A stretch of DNA of 11,967 nucleotides. It comes from Sandaracinaceae bacterium. Lineage in GTDB: Bacteria; Myxococcota_A; Polyangia; Polyangiales; Sandaracinaceae. The position numbers and the translations under genes were made by a program. The notes below the pieces were generated by a model. That model made no database searches. It saw nothing but the letters and a program-made list of their open reading frames with translations, and was not told the DNA's origin. The stretch spans positions 1 to 11,967 of the forward strand of contig JANWYL010000082.1 in NCBI GenBank assembly GCA_025056955.1. Direction: 5' to 3'. Below are positions 6,939-11,967 of this stretch, one piece after another. How positions within the stretch are numbered: position 1 is the first letter of the stretch; the number at the start of each line of letters is the position of its first letter.

Positions 6939-7841
6939 ATGTGCAGGGTAAAGTGCGGATTTTTGGCATGCGTCTTCGTTTTTTGGCCCATCGAGGTTTT
7001 GGCCCAGCGCTCGCCTCGGCTTCCTACTTCAGAAGATTACGAAACGCCGCGATCGTTGGCTTTGGGCCTTGGGGCTCGGGCTTCGGCGCTTTCAACTGCA
7101 GCCCTTGCAAACAATCCTGCAAATTTGGCCTTGGCCCGCCTCTACCACTTGGAGGGAGCACTTGGTTACGTGCCCCAGCATCGCCAATTTTCCTTTGGAG
7201 CGGCGGTTATCGATTCTTTCAGCTCTTGGTTGGCGATGGGGATTCAGTACCGCTACCTCCTTGGAAATGGCGAGTACGGCCACTCAGGAATGGACGGGCG
7301 GATCGGACTTGCCATTGCCCTCTCTGAGGCATTCTCAGTGGGAGTGGTTGGGCGTTACCATTCGCTCGTAAGAGAAGGGCAGATCGAAGGCGATCTGAGG
7401 GGGCCTTATGCCGAAGGCGTGAATTTTGATCTCTCATTGCGCTTTTCGCCCCTGACAGGCTTTCACATTGCCGTAATTGGGCAAAACCTCATCGACTACG
7501 GGACTCCCTATGTCGCCCGCCTGGTGGGGGGAAGCGTGTCCTACTCTTTTGGCACTCTTCTCAGCCTTGCCCTTGATGCCTTAGCCGATATCTCCACTTT
7601 CCGCACACCTCGAGATGAAATACGGCCAGAGCTTTTAATCGGTGGAGCTGCTGAACTCTTCACAGGAGAGGTGCCGGTCAGAGCGGGATATTTCTATGAC
7701 TCGGGTCGGGGCATTCATGCGCTTTCCGCAGGCCTTGGATATGTGCGGCCCGAATTCTCCATCGAGCTTGGGTGGCGCCAACAAGTGGTACAAGGGGATG
7801 AGACGAGGCTGCTTCTCAGTTTCCGCTACTTTTTGCGCTAG
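6939..7841 (+). CDS. Predicted outer-membrane beta-barrel protein
   Basis: The product has 300 residues. An N-terminal signal peptide runs from MCRVKCGFLACVFVFWP to a likely signal-peptidase I site after VLA (residue 22), giving mature QRSPRLP. Then come SLALGLGARASALSTAALANNPANLA, seen here as a short helical start with an Asn-Pro-Ala motif, and many alternating beta-strands up to the end (RLLLSFRYFLR). The arrangement resembles the PorV/FadL-like barrels that begin with an NPA segment. It should sit in the outer membrane; cargo or partner cannot be told. ATG 6939 is the only start giving a full signal peptide; GAGAAGG at 6919-6925 is a weak ribosome-binding site, 13 bases away. It diverges from dnaA and converges on the SCP2-like gene. 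Confidence 0.78.
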   Translation: MCRVKCGFLACVFVFWPIEVLAQRSPRLPTSEDYETPRSLALGLGARASALSTAALANNPANLALARLYHLEGALGYVPQHRQFSFGAAVIDSFSSWLAMGIQYRYLLGNGEYGHSGMDGRIGLAIALSEAFSVGVVGRYHSLVREGQIEGDLRGPYAEGVNFDLSLRFSPLTGFHIAVIGQNLIDYGTPYVARLVGGSVSYSFGTLLSLALDALADISTFRTPRDEIRPELLIGGAAELFTGEVPVRAGYFYDSGRGIHALSAGLGYVRPEFSIELGWRQQVVQGDETRLLLSFRYFLR

Positions 7842-7897
7842 GACTTGGCAAAGCAGGCAAGCGCAATCGTCAGTGACAGAATTCAAGGAGAGCAGAA

Positions 7898-8314
7898 TCA
7901 ATTGCCCACTTTGAGCACTTGCCCCAAAGCCCAAAGCAATCGAATCGCCCAAGGAAGCCCATGGATGCGAAGGCGCCCCTCCTCCCATGCCTTCCACAAG
8001 GAGCGGTTCACAGGGCCCAAAGGGTTGGGAAATCCCGCAATCGATTCGCTTCTGCTCAATTCAACGATGCATTCAGCCTCCCCTCGAATGGTGAGGTCTG
8101 GAATTCCAACAATTCCATCTTGAAGCACCACCGAATCCCCTTGGAAATCGATGGTGGTTGCAACCTCTGCATCTTCGGCATAGAAAGCCACCTGCCCGCG
8201 GAGGGAACGCAGAAGCTCAAGGCGCTCTGGGTGATCCCGCAGATTGTCTTTGAGAAGGGCCGCAAGCATTCTGGCAAGGCCATTTGCTTCGCTTTGGTTT
8301 TGAATCTCGAGCAT
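7898..8314 (-). CDS. Small SCP2-like (sterol-carrier-fold) protein, tentative
   Basis: The product has 138 residues, with no signal peptide or membrane helix. After a helical start (GLARMLAALLKDNLRDHPER) comes GQVAFYAEDAEVATTIDFQGDSVVLQDG, then PDLTIRGEAECIVELSR and, near the end, EGRLRIHG. Alternating strands, followed by a helix and a late G-x-[LI]-x-[IV]-x-G strand, resemble SCP2 sterol-transfer domains, which form a hydrophobic pocket for lipids. The match is by pattern only and could be wrong. ATG 8314 is 37 bases after the pseudokinase stop, with no clear ribosome-binding site, so it is probably the last gene of the kinase operon. Its stop lies 56 bases from that of the convergent outer-membrane protein gene; I saw no hairpin terminator between them. 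Confidence 0.66.
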   Translation of the reverse strand: MLEIQNQSEANGLARMLAALLKDNLRDHPERLELLRSLRGQVAFYAEDAEVATTIDFQGDSVVLQDGIVGIPDLTIRGEAECIVELSRSESIAGFPNPLGPVNRSLWKAWEEGRLRIHGLPWAIRLLWALGQVLKVGN

Positions 8315-8351
8315 GCTTCAACTGTGGCTTTTTTCGGAGCCCTTGACCATT

Positions 8352-10019
8352 CTAAGGCTCAGGCGATGGCGCCCGGAGGGTTGTTGCAAAACGCAAGCCT
8401 CCTTGAGGGGATGAAGACCCAGGGGCTGGGCCAATCCGAGTGGCAAAGGATGGTTTGGACTTGCTCGAAGGTTGAGGAGGAGAAGTGGCTTTGGGTTTCT
8501 TTTGGGTTGATTGGTGGGGAGGGTGGGAAGCCTCCAAAGGCAAAGCCTCTGGTGAGGTGCTAACGCCCTCTTCTTGTGGGTTAAGGGAAGTTCGGGTGAC
8601 TGAGTCGGATTGAAGAGAAGCCTCATCCTGTGGTGGTTCGGTAGGTAGAGGGGGGAGTTGCGCTGCCAAGTGGTGGTTCTCTTCTGTGTGATGGCGAAGT
8701 TGGAGTAAGCCCTTCCCTCGCCACTCGATTTCCAACCACTCTTTTTCTCCAAAAGCAACACGATGTAAAGCCCCAGGTGAGGAGCGGATTTTTGCTTGGC
8801 CTTTTTTTTCCTCCCCGTCAATCCACATGGGGGTCTTACTCGTTTCAACCACAATCTCAACCTGGTCAGGTGCCTCTTCAGCAGCTTGTTGATCAAGTTG
8901 TTCATGGGAAGTGCCTAGCCTTGCTATCCCATAACCCAACAAAAAACAACCAATGCCAACCGCTGCCGCACCCACGAAATGAGGGATTGAAGAAAAAAAT
9001 CGATTGGTTTGGAGAGGACGGTTGTTCACCTTCTCATGGGGAGGTTGTGCTTGTGCCTCTAGAGGGAGTGCTTGTGGCGGAGTGCTGAGTTCGGATATGT
9101 CTGTTTCAAGGGAAATCGCTGGAAGAGGTTCTGTCCGATCAGGGGAGGGGGGGAGGACCTCATCGACTTCTTCGATTTCAATGGCTTCAAGACGTTCTGT
9201 GGTTTGAGGGTTTGATGAAGAAGGGAGGGGAGGAGCTTCAACGGGGGAGGGAGGAGATGCAATCAACCCCTCAAGGGTTTGGAGCACCTGGTTGAGGCTT
9301 GCCCTTTGGGCAGGATTTTTTGCTGTGAGCTTGGCGATGAGGGCCCTAAGCTCGGTGGGAATTCCATCTGGGAGTTCACCTTGTGGCCCATGGGGATTGA
9401 GCATTTCAAGGAGGATCATGCCAAGGGCATAGAGGTCGCTTTTTGTGCCAGGTTGTTGGCCCGAAACAAATTCAGGGGCAAGGTAATGGCTGCGCATCAA
9501 GGCTGATTGGGTGGTGGGTACAGCAGGAAGAATCCCGCAATCAATCAATACGATTCTTTCGTGTTTTGCAATGATCACATGTTCTGGAGAGAGCTCACCT
9601 TGGAGGATCCCCATGCGGTGCAGGACCTCAAGCGCCCGGGCAATCTGAAGCCCCACTCGAGATACCCTTTCAGTTGGAAGGGTAGCCCTCTGGTTGATGA
9701 GCAGTCGGAGCGAAATCCCGTGGATCCACTCCCTGAATAACCACGGGCATTCCCCAACCACACCCCAAGCGAGGGGCGGAGCGATCGAGGGGTGGTTTAA
9801 GCGCGCGAGCTTCTCAATCGAATGGCAAATCGCTTTGCTTTGAGGCGGCCGGTCCTCTGGACCAACGAAGAGTTTAAAGACTCCCTTTTTCCCAGTGGCG
9901 ATTTCAACCACCCTCCAGCGGATCGAGGTCCGCCCCCTCGTTGGAGCACTTTCTGGCACGAAGCGATCTGCAAGGGGAAATTCAACCACAGCTTGCACAC
10001 GATACCCAAACCCAAGCAT
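8352..10019 (-). CDS. Membrane-anchored pseudokinase of the Ser/Thr kinase family
   Basis: From ATG 10019 the product has 555 residues; a GTG at 10034 would add five and overlap the upstream kinase. A protein-kinase fold covers about 20-255. Kept are the VAIK-type lysine (GVFKLF, Lys49), YLAPEF (APE, 181-183) and the SDLYALGMILLEML helix. Lost are a normal glycine loop and the catalytic loop: where active kinases read HRDLKPEN this has QGELSPEH (140-147), so the catalytic Asp is Glu and the metal-binding Asn is His. DFG is DCG. A Pro/Glu-rich stretch leads to one membrane helix (about 348-367), then a PEGA-like beta domain with PMWIDGEEKKG and a Pro/Ser-rich tail. It is probably a catalytically dead regulator or scaffold for the kinase encoded 4 bases upstream. 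The fold is sure; inactivity is inferred. Confidence 0.88.
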   Translation of the reverse strand: MLGFGYRVQAVVEFPLADRFVPESAPTRGRTSIRWRVVEIATGKKGVFKLFVGPEDRPPQSKAICHSIEKLARLNHPSIAPPLAWGVVGECPWLFREWIHGISLRLLINQRATLPTERVSRVGLQIARALEVLHRMGILQGELSPEHVIIAKHERIVLIDCGILPAVPTTQSALMRSHYLAPEFVSGQQPGTKSDLYALGMILLEMLNPHGPQGELPDGIPTELRALIAKLTAKNPAQRASLNQVLQTLEGLIASPPSPVEAPPLPSSSNPQTTERLEAIEIEEVDEVLPPSPDRTEPLPAISLETDISELSTPPQALPLEAQAQPPHEKVNNRPLQTNRFFSSIPHFVGAAAVGIGCFLLGYGIARLGTSHEQLDQQAAEEAPDQVEIVVETSKTPMWIDGEEKKGQAKIRSSPGALHRVAFGEKEWLEIEWRGKGLLQLRHHTEENHHLAAQLPPLPTEPPQDEASLQSDSVTRTSLNPQEEGVSTSPEALPLEASHPPHQSTQKKPKATSPPQPSSKSKPSFATRIGPAPGSSSPQGGLRFATTLRAPSPEP

Positions 10020-10023
10020 TTCT

Positions 10024-11163
10024 TCAACTTGCACCTTGGCGCAAGAGCATCCAGGTGAAGATCAGGGCCGCAACGGCCACCACGGCAAGAAAAGCACCAA
10101 TCCCAAAAACCACCCATGCGATTCGAGGAACGGGTGCCTTGGGCGGTTCCTGCGATGGTTGGGGAATTTCATGAAGATCTGGAATCGTTCCATGCTCCAA
10201 CGCTTCAGGCTCCGGGCTTCTTCCGCTTGTTCCAAGAGAGCGTTCTTGCCCAGCGGGCACGCCTTCAAGCACTTCTTCAAGCGCTTTGCCGAAAGCTCCG
10301 GCGCTCTCAAAACGATCTTCTGGCTGCTTCGCCAAGGCCTTGGCCAGGACCTCCCAAAGGCCCTTTGGCCACTCTCGATCAGGCAAGCGCACTGAGATAG
10401 GGATTGGAGGCTCCCGAATGTGTTTTTGGAGATACTCAAGCGAATGCTTCGCGTCAAAGGGGAGCTTACCCGTAAGGAGCTCGTAAGCGATCACCGCAAG
10501 GGAGTAGATGTCGGAACGGTGATCGATGTTTTCCCCCTTGGCTTGTTCAGGGCTCATGAATTCGGGCGTGCCAAAAATCATCCCTTGGCGGGTGAGCACC
10601 AAGGAAGTGGGACGGAGTTGTTGCTCGCTCACTTTGGCAAGCCCAAAGTCGAGGACTTTGGGGAAGTCGGGAATACCACCTTGGGTTGTCAAAAAGATGT
10701 TTTCCGGTTTGAGATCCCGGTGAATGATGCCCATTCGGTGGGCTTCATCCAATGCTTCGCACACGCGGCCCATGATCCGAACCACGCGCTCAAGCGGAAA
10801 AGGGCCTTCTGAGCGGATGCACTGAGCGAGGTTTTTGCCCTCAAGGTATTCCATGACGAAGTAGCAGGCGCCATCTTCAAGCTGGCCATAGAGGAATACT
10901 CGGGCTGTGTTTGGGTGAGAGAGCTGGCTCATCGCACGGGCTTCTCTCCTAAAGCGGGCAACGATGTCTGGGCGAGAAGCGTAGCGGCTGTGGAGGATTT
11001 TGATCGCGACAAAACGACCCATTTCGGGTTGTTCTGCTTTGTAAACAGCACCCATTCCGCCCGAGCCAATGCGCTCAACAATGCGAAATTGCCCTGCGAC
11101 TTCACGCCCAATGTAGGGATCTCGCACGAAGCGAGCATAGCCATTTTGGTGAAGGGCAGGCAA
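10024..11163 (-). CDS. Membrane-anchored Ser/Thr protein kinase (Hanks type, PknB-like)
   Basis: The product as drawn has 379 residues. All catalytic elements are present: glycine loop GSGGMG (33-38), VAIK Lys55, HRDLKPEN with Asp150, DFG 172-174, SPE 204-206 in place of APE, and SDIYSLAVIAYELLTG. A Pro/Glu-rich linker (about 301-347) leads to one membrane helix (about 350-372) and a short basic end, so the kinase domain faces the cytoplasm and there is no extracellular sensor domain. It phosphorylates proteins on Ser/Thr; substrates are unknown, the neighbouring pseudokinase being an obvious candidate partner. The start is doubtful: the first possible start in this frame is TTG 11163, with no ribosome-binding site. 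Another frame upstream (11309-11178) reads as a plausible N-terminal extension, so a frameshift is possible. Confidence 0.93.
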   Translation of the reverse strand: MPALHQNGYARFVRDPYIGREVAGQFRIVERIGSGGMGAVYKAEQPEMGRFVAIKILHSRYASRPDIVARFRREARAMSQLSHPNTARVFLYGQLEDGACYFVMEYLEGKNLAQCIRSEGPFPLERVVRIMGRVCEALDEAHRMGIIHRDLKPENIFLTTQGGIPDFPKVLDFGLAKVSEQQLRPTSLVLTRQGMIFGTPEFMSPEQAKGENIDHRSDIYSLAVIAYELLTGKLPFDAKHSLEYLQKHIREPPIPISVRLPDREWPKGLWEVLAKALAKQPEDRFESAGAFGKALEEVLEGVPAGQERSLGTSGRSPEPEALEHGTIPDLHEIPQPSQEPPKAPVPRIAWVVFGIGAFLAVVAVAALIFTWMLLRQGAS

Positions 11164-11173
11164 CGAAGTGAAA

Positions 11174-11452
11174 TCATTGCCGAAAATGCTGGTGATGGGT
11201 ACCCTTCATGGCTTGACGATTCAAGGTGGTCAAAAGTTGCCAATCCTCCTTCGATCGGGGCATGAGAAGAGGGGTCTTGGTTTTCACCTCTTTCACGAGA
11301 AGCAGGCAATCTTCAACCACTTCGTCAAACAAGCTCCTGGGAGGGTTGGAAATGTAGACTTGCAAGATGAGCAAAGCGGTTTTCAACCACACCCCATCTT
11401 TGAAAAAAGGTGTTTGAAATTCCAAAAGCGCCATAAGGAAGTGGGGGAGCAA
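11174..11452 (-). CDS. Doubtful small ORF upstream of the kinase (92 codons)
   Basis: The ORF opens at TTG 11452, just after an in-frame stop; the first ATG is at 11434. It ends 10 bases before the kinase TTG. The translation is Leu-rich (for example SLFDEVVEDCLLLVKEV) and I recognise nothing in it. No start has a suitable ribosome-binding site, and it competes with a plus-strand ORF (11168-11491) and with the alternative kinase N-terminus in another minus-strand frame. A strong AAGGAGG on the minus strand (complement of 11245-11251) has no well-placed start. The whole stretch 11164-11491 is best called unresolved. Confidence 0.2.
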   Translation of the reverse strand: MLPHFLMALLEFQTPFFKDGVWLKTALLILQVYISNPPRSLFDEVVEDCLLLVKEVKTKTPLLMPRSKEDWQLLTTLNRQAMKGTHHQHFRQ

Positions 11453-11480
11453 GATCTTGTCTCAACTGAGCCAAGAACCC

Positions 11481-11486
11481 AGGTGG
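11481..11486 (+). promoter_or_regulatory. Ribosome-binding site for the 99-residue gene
   Basis: AGGTGG lies 5 bases before ATG 11492 and supports that start. Confidence 0.5.
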
Positions 11487-11491
11487 GGTAG

Positions 11492-11791
11492 ATGACCAAT
11501 GGTGCGAATTCGTTGATCAAAGCGCTTAGAGAAGAGCCACCACAAAAGCGACTTGAAAAGGTTTTTGCCAAGGTAAGTGCAATTGGAGGATTTACCCTCC
11601 GAGTTGGAAGAAGGGGAGAATCTCCTATGATCCAGATATGCATCAATACCATTCAAGGAAAAAGCATCGAAGTGGAGTGCGTCGATGCAGGTGATGTGGT
11701 TGAGATTGCCATCACTGGGGGAGATCCTCCATGGAAGGAGCGCCTCTTCGACCTTCTCAAAAGCCGAGGCATTAGAGCGGTGTTTAAGTGA
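11492..11791 (+). CDS. Small hypothetical protein (99 residues)
   Basis: I do not recognise the family. The ATG has a good Shine-Dalgarno sequence. The product has a helical, charged start (LIKALREEPPQKRLEKVFAK), a beta-rich middle (GGFTLRVGRRG, MIQICINTIQGKSIEVECV, VVEIAITGG) and a helix-strand end with WKERLFDLLKSRGIRAVFK. There is no signal peptide or membrane segment, so it should be cytoplasmic. It is divergent from the kinase operon, with a 328-base unresolved stretch between. The composition looks like a real protein rather than an antisense shadow, but this rests on reading alone. Confidence 0.55.
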   Translation: MTNGANSLIKALREEPPQKRLEKVFAKVSAIGGFTLRVGRRGESPMIQICINTIQGKSIEVECVDAGDVVEIAITGGDPPWKERLFDLLKSRGIRAVFK

Positions 11792-11967
11792 ATGGCTTTG
11801 GCGTGCAAGGTAGGGTGTACAGTAGTGGGTGCAGTCAGAGAAGGGAGCAACAAGGTAAGACGGGTGCTTTGAAATGGATTAGGAGGTGCATCCAAGGGTG
11901 TGGTGGCAAAGGGGTGGAAGGGAATGGGCGAGGGAAGGTGCTCCCAGTGCCTTTGGCCTCAAGCAAG
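11792..11967. other. Window end, nothing firmly assigned
   Basis: A 26-codon ORF follows the previous stop directly (11792-11872) and is probably chance. A strong AGGAGG at 11881-11886 precedes GTG codons at 11898 and 11900 and an ATG at 11924. The ATG frame starts MGEGRCSQCLWPQA, with a CxxC pair, and runs off the window. It may be the start of a further gene, but too little is visible. Confidence 0.3.

Noticed and set aside
6689..7327. 212-codon plus-strand ORF across the dnaA start and the outer-membrane protein gene
   Set aside because: It overlaps the well-supported DnaA domain I and the signal peptide and barrel of the outer-membrane protein, in a different frame, with no family resemblance.
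7919..8563. 214-codon plus-strand ORF
   Set aside because: It is a shadow of the SCP2-like gene and the Pro-rich tail of the pseudokinase on the other strand.
9895..10395. 166-codon plus-strand ORF
   Set aside because: It is a shadow of the two kinase genes, whose motifs are unambiguous on the minus strand.

Overview
The window is an ordinary-looking stretch of chromosome, tightly packed, mostly with housekeeping and cell-envelope genes. No tRNA, rRNA, CRISPR array, insertion sequence or phage gene was seen. Base composition is moderate (my impression is mid-50s % GC, not calculated). Several features resemble families I know best from Myxococcota (former Deltaproteobacteria): an ArnT-like glycosyltransferase, a PG-binding plus YkuD lipoprotein, a membrane-anchored Ser/Thr kinase, an adjacent pseudokinase, and a porin-like outer-membrane barrel. 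The lineage call is inference; the Gram-negative envelope is better supported.

Layout. 1-5267, plus strand: the 3' part of an ArnT/PMT-type membrane glycosyltransferase; rsgA (ribosome-maturation GTPase); a two-part L,D-transpeptidase region; and a 96-residue protein of unknown function. Spacing is short and ribosome-binding sites sit inside preceding genes, as in an operon. 5287-6807, minus strand: dnaA, converging on that block. 6808-6938: a 131-bp divergent spacer. 6939-7841, plus strand: a secreted beta-barrel protein. 7898-11163, minus strand: read in the direction of transcription, an active-looking Ser/Thr kinase, a pseudokinase and a small SCP2-like protein, closely packed. 11492-11791, plus strand: a 99-residue hypothetical protein. 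The last ~175 bases show nothing convincing.

The most interesting point is at 4037-4057. A lipoprotein ORF with a PG-binding-like domain and an ORF with an intact YkuD catalytic motif lie in the same reading frame, separated only by seven codons bounded by TAG and TAA. The downstream half has no ribosome-binding site, no good start and no signal peptide. This looks like one exported L,D-transpeptidase interrupted by two nonsense codons, or recoded. Second is the kinase/pseudokinase tandem, in which the second member has lost the HRD aspartate. Smaller points are an altered Walker A in DnaA, two short palindromes in the dnaA/outer-membrane-protein spacer, and a possible frameshift at the 5' end of the kinase gene. 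I do not see a wholly new multi-gene system here.
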